A program made the position numbers and the translations under genes. Below the pieces are notes generated by a model. It was not told the origin of the DNA and did not search any database. It saw only the letters and a list, made by a program, of their open reading frames with translations. From Methylobacterium durans (lineage in GTDB: Bacteria > Pseudomonadota > Alphaproteobacteria > Rhizobiales > Beijerinckiaceae), in assembly GCF_003173715.1 (NCBI RefSeq), contig NZ_CP029550.1, positions 620,001-684,000 on the forward strand: a DNA stretch of 64,000 bases. Direction: 5' to 3'. Positions 26,245 through 34,570 of this stretch are shown here, in pieces (positions within the stretch are counted from its first letter, which is position 1; every line of letters begins with the position of its first letter).

Positions 26245-27474
26245 TCAGGAGCCGTTCCGGAGGCACCGGTACGCCAGACGCATCTCCGCCACCCGCCGCG
26301 ACTTGCCGACCGCACCGCGCGAGTAGCGCTGCGTCGTCGAAGTCTGCGAATGAGCTGCGGCCGAGCGGATGTGGTCGAGATCAGCACCGGCATCCTCGGC
26401 TTCCGTGATCGCGCCGGCGCGCGCGTCCATGTTCCAGACGTGGTTCGGGATGCCGGCCGCGCGCGCCACGATCCGCCACTCGCGGCCGTAAGCGGATTCG
26501 GCGTAGGGGCGACTGGCTGCCTCGTCGATGATCAGCGGGCCGGTGCGCTGCTCGGGCGGGATCTGCTCCAGCAGGTCGAGCACCAGCGGGCAGAGCTTCA
26601 GGTCGTGCGCGGCAAACGCGCCGGTCTTGGTCGTGGCCTTCCGGATCACGAGGTCGCGTGAGAGGTCCTCCCAGGTGAGCCCCCTCCCCCAGCGGCGGCC
26701 GTTCAGGGCAAACTCGCCCGGCTTCGCGGCCGCGCCGTTTGGGATCGGCGCCCACTCGCCGATGACGTCCCTCTGCCGCATGGCCGTCTCGAACTGCAGC
26801 GCGGTGCCGAGCGCGAGCGAGAGGCGGCCCATAGCGATGGCCTGCGGGATGAAGGCCTCGACATGGGCGAGCTCCATCGCGACGCGGCGGCGTGCCGGCT
26901 GCGCGAAGCGGGCGTGCCGCAGGATCGCGTAGAGCCGCTCGCACTCGGGGAGTTCCGCCATGACGCCGTAGGCGAACAATTCGCGCAGCTTCTTGATGAT
27001 GCCCCAGGCGCGGCGCACCCGCTCCGGCTTGCCGGGTGAGCGCGGCTTCTTGGCCTCGTCGTACCAGCGGTAGAAGTCGGCGAGCTTCAGGGCTTGGAGC
27101 GAGCGCTTACCGAAGGCGGCCTCGATCAGGTTCAGTGTGTAGGTATCGGCCCGCTGGCTGTTGTGCTTCAGCCGGCGGAAGGGGCTTGCGGGATCGGTCT
27201 GGTAGCGGCGCGACAGGCTCAGGACGGTGCCGTCGAAGCGGGGCTGCTCACGGCGGCCATTGGCTAGGAACGCCAGCATCTCGGCCTGCAGCCGAAGGCA
27301 GGTGGCCTCGATGAGCTTTCGGTGCTCAGGATTGTCGGGCGAGTACGGCAGCCGCACCACGGACGGCCGGAAGCCCGCCTGCACGGCCTGGTGGGTCGCG
27401 AACCAGCCGAGTCGGATGGTGCCGCCCGGGTTCTTCCGGACCTTGCAGCCGGGCGCCTTGAGGTCATAGGGCAT
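26245..27474 (-). CDS. Tyrosine recombinase (integrase)
   Basis: From the ATG at 27474 (MPYDLKAPGCKVRK) the product is 409 residues. A basic N-terminal part leads to a helical core-binding domain (DFYRWYDEAKKPRSPGKPERVRRAWGIIKKLR). The catalytic domain shows the first Arg region near ALQFETAMRQRDVIGEW, then the DARAGAITEAEDAGAD box with the second Arg, AAAHSQ (His) and the nucleophile in TTQRYSR. The usual H-x2-R is altered to DAR. It overlaps the upstream small gene by 11 bases. It should mediate integration or resolution of this element. Confidence 0.85.
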   Translation of the reverse strand: MPYDLKAPGCKVRKNPGGTIRLGWFATHQAVQAGFRPSVVRLPYSPDNPEHRKLIEATCLRLQAEMLAFLANGRREQPRFDGTVLSLSRRYQTDPASPFRRLKHNSQRADTYTLNLIEAAFGKRSLQALKLADFYRWYDEAKKPRSPGKPERVRRAWGIIKKLRELFAYGVMAELPECERLYAILRHARFAQPARRRVAMELAHVEAFIPQAIAMGRLSLALGTALQFETAMRQRDVIGEWAPIPNGAAAKPGEFALNGRRWGRGLTWEDLSRDLVIRKATTKTGAFAAHDLKLCPLVLDLLEQIPPEQRTGPLIIDEAASRPYAESAYGREWRIVARAAGIPNHVWNMDARAGAITEAEDAGADLDHIRSAAAHSQTSTTQRYSRGAVGKSRRVAEMRLAYRCLRNGS

Positions 27475-27715
27475 CGAGGTTCTCCGGGCCGTCGGGCGCG
27501 AGCGCCTCGGCACCGGCAAGACCGTACCGCGTTAGGAAGTACGCGCGGACCGCCGGCCAGAACCTGCCACCCATCAGAGGGTCGATGCGTGGCAGTCCGT
27601 CACGCTCCAGCAGCTTGGCCTTGGCGGCCCATTCTTGTGGCGTCTGGCTGAGCCGCCGCGCGATCTCGGCCTCGGACGGGAACAGCCCCTCCTCGCGAGT
27701 GGGAAGGCGCCTCAT
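27464..27715 (-). CDS. Small excisionase/HTH-like partner gene of the integrase
   Basis: The 83-residue protein starts MRRLPTREEGLFPSEAEIARRLSQT. It has a helix-turn-helix-like stretch at about residues 16-40 and then LERDGLPRIDPLMGGRFWPAVRAYF. That ending is the winged DNA-contact element seen in short proteins next to integrases of rhizobiales elements. Its end overlaps the integrase start, so translation is coupled. It is likely a recombination directionality factor; this is inferred from position and size. Confidence 0.6.
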   Translation of the reverse strand: MRRLPTREEGLFPSEAEIARRLSQTPQEWAAKAKLLERDGLPRIDPLMGGRFWPAVRAYFLTRYGLAGAEALAPDGPENLDAL

Positions 27716-28754
27716 GGTTTTCGGGAGCTCTGATGTGCACCGAGGTTGAATGCCGGCGAGGTCGAGACCTCGCCGGTCGTGCGCAATTTCATTCTGCGGG
27801 CGTGCAGCGCTCCCGGAGGAGGCGCATGAACTTGGTGTCATCCACGCCCTTCAGCGCCTGCCCGAGCTCGAGCATCTTCTCGTGTCCCAGCTCGCCGATG
27901 ATCGCGATCGCGCATTCCGCATTCGAGCGACCTAAAGAATCGTCGCGTACAGCACTACGGGCGAGCGCACGCGTATCGGCGGCGGCGTATTGAGAACCAT
28001 GGCTCAATTCGCTCGCCTGCGCGTCAGCCTCCTGCGAGTCGCCCACGCTGGTTTCCGTGGTGTCCTTCGCAGTGCCGCGCGAGGTGGCGCTGCCGCTCTC
28101 GCCAGCATCCACGTTCTCGTTCTGCGCGGCGTTTCCGCGGTTCTCCTCGCCGCCGTCTCCGTCCACCTGCGTGGCAACCTCGCTGGTCTGAGCGGCGTAA
28201 CTTCGATCCTCCTGCGAGGCGTCCTCGACGGCTTGCCGGGCGTTCTTCCCCTCATCCGGCGGCGCGACCTCTTCAGCTTTCTGGCAATGCTTTCTGTCGA
28301 CCTTCGAGGCTCCCCCGCCGGCATCCGCCTTTGTTGCTTCCTCGATCGTCTGGCGAACCACTTTCGGTGCGAGGTGCTCGCCTCCCTTGAGCCTAACGAT
28401 GATCTCGTCTCGGACGCGCTGGGGCACAGACTGGGCCGACAGGTCGCAGAGGAGGCTGAAGCTCAGCTTGGAAGCCGTATTTGGATCGCGCCCGAACTTG
28501 TCGAAGACAAGCATGCAGCGCTCGGCGAACCTCTTCTCGATTCCCAGAGATTCGCAATACAGCTCGAAGGTCCCGTGCGGCAGCTCAGCTTTGCGCGCGA
28601 CGAGTTCACGCCCACTGCCGATCCGACCGGCTGAGGTTTTCATCTCGGTTTGTAGGATGATACGGCCACTCCGGCGGCAACGATCAGCCACATCTACCGA
28701 CTCAAGCCGCTCAAGGAGGATTTCGGCATCCGGCGGCAGGGTAACGGTGTCTAA

Positions 28755-29914
28755 TACCAATCGGTGGTGATCATAACTGATAGGCCCAGTCACGCAGGCC
28801 GATGGACATGATCTTCCAAGGCTGGTCGATGAACCGGTTCCAGACCTGACAGCACTGCTCGACAATGTCCTCGTAGGACGAGAAGACGCGGTCGCCGAGC
28901 CAGTTGTCGCGCAGGAACTGCCAGACATTCTCGACCGGGTTGAGTTCCGGGGCGCAGGCTGGCAGCGGCAGCAGGGTGATGTTGGCGGGCACGACGAGGT
29001 CGTGGGCGACGTGCCAGCCCGCCCCATCGAGGATCAGCACGGCGTGGGCGCCTTCCTCGACGCTGCAGCTGATCTCCCTGAGGTGCTCGTTCATCGCCGC
29101 GGTATCGCATCTCGGCATGATGAGGCCGGCACCCTTGCCCTTCTCGGGACAGATCGCTCCGAAGATGTAGGCGTGGGCCGTGCGTTGGTCCTTGGGCGCC
29201 GAGGGCCGGCTGCCGCGGCGCGCCCAGCGGCGGGGCAGCGTGTTCTTCTGGCCGACCCGAGCCTCGTCTGACCACCACACCTCGATGGCCGCGCCAGCCG
29301 GCAGCCGGGCTCGGATCGCCCTCACCTCGGCTGGCAAGTTTTTTTGAAGGCTGCCAGTGCGGCCGGGTCCTGCTCATGATGGCGCGGGCGTGCCGACAGC
29401 TTGCGGAAGCCGAGTTGTTTCACCGTGCGGCCCACCGTGCTCTCGTCCAGGCTCACGCCGAAGCTGGCGTAGATCCAGGCGGCGAGATCCTTCAGCCGCC
29501 AGCGCACCACGCCGTGTCGATCCGGGTCCGGCCCGCTCTCGACGATCTGCGCCAGCGCTTGACGCTGCGCATCGCTCAACTTGGCTGGGTTGCCCGGGGC
29601 CTTGCGGTTGATCAGCCCGGCCGGGCCAGCTGCGTTGAAGGCGAGCACCCAATCGCGCACCGTCTGCAACCCTACCACCCCGATCCGAGCCGCATCCGTG
29701 CGGCTGCCGCCCTCGTAGATCTCGGCCAGCGCCAGCAGCCGGCGGCTCTGGCCCGCGTCTCGGCTGGCCTTGGCCAGACGTCGAAGATCGTCGGCGTTGA
29801 AATCCTCACGCAGAGCAACCGCAGCGGACATGGCAAACCCTCCCGGTTTGCCTCATCGAACCAGATCCGCCGCCGATACGAAACCTCGTGAGTCGCTATC
29901 ACCGTCGACCGGTA
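28755..29914 (-). mobile_element. IS630-family insertion sequence (1160 bp)
   Basis: The ends are imperfect inverted repeats: TACC(AA/GG)TCG(GT/AC)GGTGAT, with TACC and GGTA outermost. TAA occurs at 28752-28754 and again at 29915-29917, which contains the TA duplication expected for IS630. Excision on paper restores the reading frame of the host gene, which confirms the boundaries to within a base. Confidence 0.92.
28771..29831 (-). CDS. IS630-family transposase, expressed by -1 frameshifting
   Basis: The first ORF (29831 down to 29322) has an N-terminal helix-turn-helix region (RRLLALAEIYEGGSRTDAARIGVVGLQTVRDW). It reaches a run of seven A residues (29345-29339, sense strand) coding AFKK. 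A -1 slip there continues as NLPAEVRAIRARLPAG in the second ORF, which ends at 28771. That part holds the DDE residues: WWSDEARVG, VLILDGAGWH and PELNPVENVW. A-run slippage is the known expression mode of many IS630 members. The element looks intact. Confidence 0.9.
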
Positions 29915-30028
29915 TAAGACGTCCGACGCGGCATTTGGCTGTGAGTCGGCATCCGACATGGGGGCGAGCGGCGGAGCCTCACCTCCGGCCGGAGGATCGG
30001 CTTCAGATATCGCTTGCAGATGTTCCAT

Positions 30029-30356
30029 GAATGCAATCTCCGGCACGAAAGAACTGCGTTAGCTCCGCCCAGCCAGCGACAAAATCTGCTTCGCTGCGGT
30101 TGGCGGGCCGTTATGGCGCCGTGAATTCAAGAGAATTGCGAACGCGCCGGCGCCGACGAGTAGGTGCTCCGCACAATCAGAGTATTCAAGCCCAAAATAT
30201 TTGTACCTATTTCTAACACCTAACTTTTATTCCTATAAAGACGGACGGGCAGGTCTGTTCTGGCTATTCAAAAATCGCCCCAATTCAGATTGAAAACAGC
30301 GGCAGGCGCGGTAAATGCCCCCGGCGCCCATGGTCCACAGCAAGGAGCGCTGCGTC
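30029..30356. other. AT-rich divergent promoter region
   Basis: About 330 bases lie between the interrupted DUF3102-like gene and the gene at 30357. The part from 30185 to 30250 is clearly AT-rich for this genome. No RNA gene or long ORF with support is visible. Confidence 0.45.
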
Positions 30357-31031
30357 ATGCCCGATGAGGATGAGTTCCCGTCGTTCCTAGTGGACGGGTG
30401 GGACGGAGCTCGGCCGCATCCCGCAGCTGAGGCTGCGGTTTATCCTGTGAGTGAAGAGAAGCAGCAAGAGCTCAAGGCGGCCTACAGGTTAGGCGATGCG
30501 GCAGCGGACGAATACCTGCCCGACGAGATTTGGGCTGATGTTGGAGCGGCGATTTCGATCCACCGTGCGATCGTAGAGGAGCGACGGTGCAATCGACGCC
30601 CGGCAGACACGCGTAAGAATCTTGCCGAGTTCAGCAAAAAACTGCGTCAGACCGCCGGTGACATCGATGGTCATATAATGAACGATGCCGCCCGTCCGTA
30701 CTTTACCCGCGAACCGCATACCTGGCAGCACTTGAAAGAAATGCTCGTTGCTGCAGCTGATAGGGTGCAAGGATACGTCGGCGAGTTGGCGGCCGTGCGG
30801 GGTCAAACCGGGCCGGACTGGCGGCATCAGCAGATGTTTGTCGCTACCCTGCAGAGGATCCTCCTGCGTCATAAGCGATCATTGCTGTCCACGGATGTAA
30901 GAACCGGAAAGAAAACACGCCGAACCGAATTTCTGCAGAAAATCTTCGAGGTCGCGGACGACAAGATCAGTGAGACGCGGGCGAGCCGCCTGATAAGGAC
31001 CATTGCTCGGCATATCAGTCTCGACACATGA
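30357..31031 (+). CDS. Hypothetical protein
   Basis: The ATG at 30357 follows AAGGAG at a good distance and gives 224 residues (MPDEDEFPSFLVDGWDG). The protein is mostly helical: VSEEKQQELKAAYRLGD, KNLAEFSKKLRQTAGDIDGHI and a basic C-terminus (RTGKKTRRTEFLQKIFEVADDK). I do not recognise the family. Base composition is lower in GC than the housekeeping part, consistent with acquired DNA. An earlier in-frame ATG at 30315 has no ribosome site. Confidence 0.6.
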   Translation: MPDEDEFPSFLVDGWDGARPHPAAEAAVYPVSEEKQQELKAAYRLGDAAADEYLPDEIWADVGAAISIHRAIVEERRCNRRPADTRKNLAEFSKKLRQTAGDIDGHIMNDAARPYFTREPHTWQHLKEMLVAAADRVQGYVGELAAVRGQTGPDWRHQQMFVATLQRILLRHKRSLLSTDVRTGKKTRRTEFLQKIFEVADDKISETRASRLIRTIARHISLDT

Positions 31032-31674
31032 GCGGACCGCAGGCGGAGACAGCGCATGGTGCCTTGGGCGCCGTGGTACTCGGCAAGCGAATATGAGGCA
31101 GCCTCGGAGTTATGAGACCGGTGACGGAACGGGTGGAAACAGGGCGGTGTCGGCCAAAAGCGACAACCTTGTCGCTTTTGGCCTCATGTTTGGGCCCCTG
31201 TTTATCGTTGCACGTCTGTGTGCACGTGAGGCAGCGTGCAGAATGCCTCCTCCCGCGGGTGCCAGTGCAGTTGGGGGAAGTCACGTTCGGTTGGGCTCCA
31301 TCGGGCCTGCTTTATAAAAAACTATATCAACACTGGCATCCGTGATGATAATTCTTTCGTGGCGAATTAAGTGTTGCCTTCGAGAAATCGGCTCGAATCA
31401 AGTTACCCGATCGATCGAAGCGGCAGCGATCCTCAGTGCGAACTGAGTATATCGCTCATGATGCCAGAACCGGCCCCGCAGATCTCATGGGATCAGCCTT
31501 GAGATCTCTTGCTCCGACGTCCACCGCCCGATGTGGCTTGGACTTCGTGGTTCAGTGCCCGGGGGATACGGCTCTTCGTTATGAGGCGCCCTCATCGAAG
31601 GCGCCCTGTCGACGCACATTCTGGCTGTGATCGAGACGATCCTGCCCCTGATCCCATGATACTGAGGATGACCG
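31032..31674. other. Gene-poor stretch with a long hairpin
   Basis: About 640 bases without a supported gene. The notable structure is the perfect hairpin at 31152-31183. An AT-rich patch (TTATAAAAAACTATATC) lies near 31311-31327. Small ORFs here have no ribosome site. Confidence 0.45.
31152..31183. repeat. Perfect 15-base inverted repeat
   Basis: GGCCAAAAGCGACAA at 31152-31166 is followed by CC and then the exact inverse at 31169-31183. It is 120 bases beyond the stop of the 30357 gene. The arms contain AAAA and TTTT, so it can act as a hairpin in either direction. It may be a terminator or a protein-binding palindrome. Confidence 0.6.
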
Positions 31675-31968
31675 ATGCTCGATGAAGACCAGATGACGCT
31701 ACAGTTGGCGAGAGACCTCGTGACAACCTTCATGCCGATGAAGGGGAAGACGCGCCTGATGGTCGAGGCGGAGATCCGGGAGGTCTACGCCCACCTGCTC
31801 TGGGAGGCCCAGCAGCCGCCGGCCACCGATGCCGATAACGAGGACGCCTACGATCCCGAGACGGGCCTGCTCAAGGAGGCCTCGACCCTGCCCTTCTTCG
31901 AGAAGTGGGCGCGGGAGGCCGAGGCCGCAGTCGACGAGGAGGACGAGGAGCCTCCGCCGACCGAATAG
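31675..31968 (+). CDS. Hypothetical acidic protein
   Basis: The ATG at 31675 follows TGAGGA. The 97-residue product (MLDEDQMTLQLARDLVTTFMP) is helical at the start and very acidic at the end (AAVDEEDEEPPPTE). GC3 is high, which supports coding. Its size and charge are reminiscent of plasmid- or phage-borne accessory proteins, but there is no recognised family. Confidence 0.55.
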   Translation: MLDEDQMTLQLARDLVTTFMPMKGKTRLMVEAEIREVYAHLLWEAQQPPATDADNEDAYDPETGLLKEASTLPFFEKWAREAEAAVDEEDEEPPPTE

Positions 31969-32276
31969 TAGGCCGTCCGCCCGCCGGCGCTCAACCGGAT
32001 GAGGTCGCGAGCTCGATCCGACTCGGCACTTCCCGCAGCCCGGCGCCATCCTCGAAGGCCTAAATCCTGGATCGCCCGGCAAGGCGGCGACCTCCGTGCG
32101 GCCGACGATCTGGTCCTTCTCGATCAAGGCGTCAGGCCTTCCGCCTACCCACCGCCGTTCCAGACAGAAGCCGCGCAATCGGCCTGATCCAAACGACCGG
32201 TCACGTCATGCCACTTCGGAAAGCATGCGCGGGCCGTCGGACAGGACCGGCTGCCCATCGAGGGGCCGACGCGAGG

Positions 32277-32378
32277 CTATCCGTCACGCTCAGGCACCTT
32301 GATCTTGGCAGCCCGCTTTTGAGCCGTCTGGCTTAGCCGCCTTGCAGCCTCGGCCGCTGGATTGCGCCCCAGGCTCAT
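32277..32378 (-). pseudogene. Possible relic of an excisionase-like gene
   Basis: A 33-codon reading (MSLGRNPAAEAARRLSQTAQKRAAKIKVPERDG, ATG at 32378) resembles residues 14-42 of the small gene beside the integrase (EAEIARRLSQTPQEWAAKAKLLERDG). It then stops where the paralogue continues with its winged element. No ribosome site is visible. It may be a decayed duplicate, or a chance likeness of a short helix. Confidence 0.3.
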
Positions 32379-32446
32379 CGCGCGACCCGAGGAGCGGAAC
32401 GCTCTCCTCCGCGCTCCTGACCGCGTCCCAAACCCCGTCGGCGGGA

Positions 32447-32601
32447 ACAACAGGGCAGTTCTTATAGAGCTGATTCTCTCTCCTCTCCTTGTAGTGTCCC
32501 TCGTTGTCCCCTTCCCCCCTCCCGCGTCCTGAAGGTGACAACAGGGCCTTTCTTATAGAAATGATCTTTTCCTCACCTTGTAATGTCCCTCGTTGTCCCC
32601 T
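32447..32601. repeat. Two direct repeats with inverted ends at the 3' end of the replication gene
   Basis: Copy A (32447-32512) and copy B (32538-32601) share ACAACAGGGC, TTCTTATAGA, CCTTGTA-TGTCCCTCGTTGTCCCCT. They are spaced about 91 bases apart. Within each, the start (ACAACAGGG) and end (CCCTCGTTGTC) are near inverses. Copy B contains the stop codon of the primase-helicase gene. They could be iterons of an origin or terminator hairpins. Confidence 0.6.
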
Positions 32602-34570
32602 GAACAAACTCGATAGCGCGCTCGATCTGCGCATCGGTCTCGCTCCCGTCATCGTCGTCCGACGGGTCCATATGCAGGCCGTAGAGGTCGACGAGGAACG
32701 CCCAGGCCTGCTTGCGCTCCCGGCGATCCGCGATCTCCTCCAACGTGGACAGGACGGTCGCGTCGAGGCTGTAGCGGCGGATCTTCCGGCCTGAGATCTT
32801 CTGCGTGACGGCCAATGTGATTGCGAGGCCGAGGAGGCTGAGCACTTGCCCCAGCTGCTGGATCGGCTTCTTCAGGACGTCGGAGCGGATCTCGAGCCTG
32901 AGCAGGTTCTCCAGCGGCGCCTTGTTGTCGATCATGAAGCGCGCGAAGGCCTCGAGGTCACGCGTCTCGAACACCGCTTCAGCGTTGAACGAGCCCGCAA
33001 CGCGCCCCTCCTGCGCGAGTCGCCACGCATCGCCGGGCAGAAAAACGCGGCCTCGTTCGACCTCGGTCACCGCACCGGGGAGCGGATCGTACGGTCGCTC
33101 TCGCCACAACGGCGTCAGCCGGAGAAGCCGCGCGAGGGCGGGAGCGAGGTCCTGCTGGGCGTCGCCCAGAAAGCTCAGGTCGCGGTGCAGAGGTGCAAGC
33201 CGATCAGCCGGGACGGCCTCCGGCGGCAGGCGAACCACATCCCGGAACAAGCTCACCTCTCGCCGGCGTCGACCACCGTTATCGAGCCGGATCAGGTCCG
33301 GTGTTGCCTCGGCGCGGTAGAACAGCTCCAAACGCGTGCGCTCGTAGGATGCGCGCGTTGCCTCGTCGACGACGTCGCCTGCCTCAAGAGCCCTTCGGAC
33401 CTTCTCGAAGTCGGCCCGTGTCAGAACTGACGCGCCCATGATGCTGGCGACGAGCTCCTCGCCCGCCAGCTCCTCTCCGCGCTTCAGGGCTATGTGACCG
33501 TCGACACTCCGCTCGATGTCCTTGCCGACGTGGACGATTGTGCAGCCCTGCGCTTGCTTGTAGAGGACAAAATTGCCCCGGAGGTTGTTCTTGGAGGCAC
33601 GCTCGGCCGATTTGACGAGAACCGCCATCTCGATCAGCGGGTCCTCCTCGAGGAAGCGCGGCTTCCCGTCATCGTCGAAACTGTCGAGCATGTCCTTGTA
33701 CAGCCCGGCCCGCAGGATGTCCTGGCGCACCACGTCCACATGGGTCTCGTAGGTGAAGCGGCGCGGCGTGATCCAGACCTTGACCGAGCCGGGATGACGG
33801 ACGCGGGCGAGCTGCTGGTCGAAGTCGAGATGCGTGTTGATGCCCGGCTCGCAGAAGCCGAACACGACATCCAAGAGCTTGGCGTTGTGGGGGAAGGTGA
33901 TGTCCACGCCCGTGCCGAGCGAGGGCGAGCACAGGACGACGTCGTAGGTGGCCGCCCGGGCGGCGGCGTTGGCCACGAAGTCCTGCACCTCGGGCCGGGA
34001 GCCGGTGTCGGCCGTGATCGTGATGAGCCGCCGGGTCTTGCCGAACCGTTGGCGGATGATCGCCTCGATCTTGCCGATCAGCTTCTTCGAGTTGGCGGTG
34101 ACGAAGCAGCGCTTGCCCTCCGCGATCGCCCTCATGAGGTCGCCGGTGAGGTGCTTCTTGTTCTCGTAGAGCTCGATCGTCCGCCCCCCGGCCGCAGGCT
34201 GCTGGTTGACCCAGAGATGCACGGGCTTCTGCGGCTGCAGGATCCCATTCGCATCCGGCTCGCTCACCATCCGAGCCAACGTGGTGTGGGTGAGGAAGTC
34301 GAGGTCGGCGTCGAGTGCGATCACGTACCTTGCCCGTCGCACCCGATCTCGAAGGAGCTTGTAGATGCGCTCTTCCTTGCCGCGTGAGACGATCGTCTCG
34401 GAGAACAGGTGACCGAATACTTGCTGGGATTCATCGATGATGACGAGTTCGTAGCCATCCTGAAGCGGAACCTGCGGCAGGCTGTCGAGGCAGACGCCGA
34501 GGCGCTTCGGCGACTTCCGGGGCTTGCGGCTAGGCCTCCTCTTAGCGGGGGTCTTCGGCTTAGCCGACAT
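32573..34570 (-). CDS. CyRepA1-like replication protein, helicase C-terminal part (second of two ORFs)
   Basis: The 665-residue ORF begins with a Lys/Arg/Pro-rich segment (KPKTPAKRRPSRKPRKSPKR). It goes straight into helicase motif II (LVIIDES, D46-E47). SPSLGTGVDITF (215-226) and DQQLARVRHPG (251-261) are the later SF2-type motifs, and RRARYVIALDADL and FVTANSKK fit the plasmid CyRepA1 family. There is no Walker A in this ORF; it lies at the end of the preceding ORF. The start codon overlaps that ORF's stop by 11 bases in the +1 frame. The rest (residues 330-665) is less conserved. Either the two chains assemble, or a frameshift broke one 1070-residue enzyme. Confidence 0.78.
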   Translation of the reverse strand: MSAKPKTPAKRRPSRKPRKSPKRLGVCLDSLPQVPLQDGYELVIIDESQQVFGHLFSETIVSRGKEERIYKLLRDRVRRARYVIALDADLDFLTHTTLARMVSEPDANGILQPQKPVHLWVNQQPAAGGRTIELYENKKHLTGDLMRAIAEGKRCFVTANSKKLIGKIEAIIRQRFGKTRRLITITADTGSRPEVQDFVANAAARAATYDVVLCSPSLGTGVDITFPHNAKLLDVVFGFCEPGINTHLDFDQQLARVRHPGSVKVWITPRRFTYETHVDVVRQDILRAGLYKDMLDSFDDDGKPRFLEEDPLIEMAVLVKSAERASKNNLRGNFVLYKQAQGCTIVHVGKDIERSVDGHIALKRGEELAGEELVASIMGASVLTRADFEKVRRALEAGDVVDEATRASYERTRLELFYRAEATPDLIRLDNGGRRRREVSLFRDVVRLPPEAVPADRLAPLHRDLSFLGDAQQDLAPALARLLRLTPLWRERPYDPLPGAVTEVERGRVFLPGDAWRLAQEGRVAGSFNAEAVFETRDLEAFARFMIDNKAPLENLLRLEIRSDVLKKPIQQLGQVLSLLGLAITLAVTQKISGRKIRRYSLDATVLSTLEEIADRRERKQAWAFLVDLYGLHMDPSDDDDGSETDAQIERAIEFVQGTTRDITR

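Larger units (their letters stand above)
27789..30028 (-). pseudogene. DUF3102-like gene interrupted by IS630 insertion
   Basis: The N-terminal 38 codons lie at 29915-30028 (MEHLQAISEADPPAGGEAP ..., with GGAG before the ATG). The remaining 320 residues are at 27789-28751. Removing the IS and one copy of the target TAA/TTA joins ...SDVL directly to DTVTLPPDAEILLE in frame, restoring a 358-residue protein. Its middle (GRELVARKAELPHGTFELYCESLGIEKRFAERCMLV) resembles DUF3102 and ParB-accessory proteins. A Thr/Ala/Glu-rich linker and a short C-terminal domain follow (IAIIGELGHEKMLELGQAL). A role in element maintenance is inferred from the company of ParA and integrase. Confidence 0.75.
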
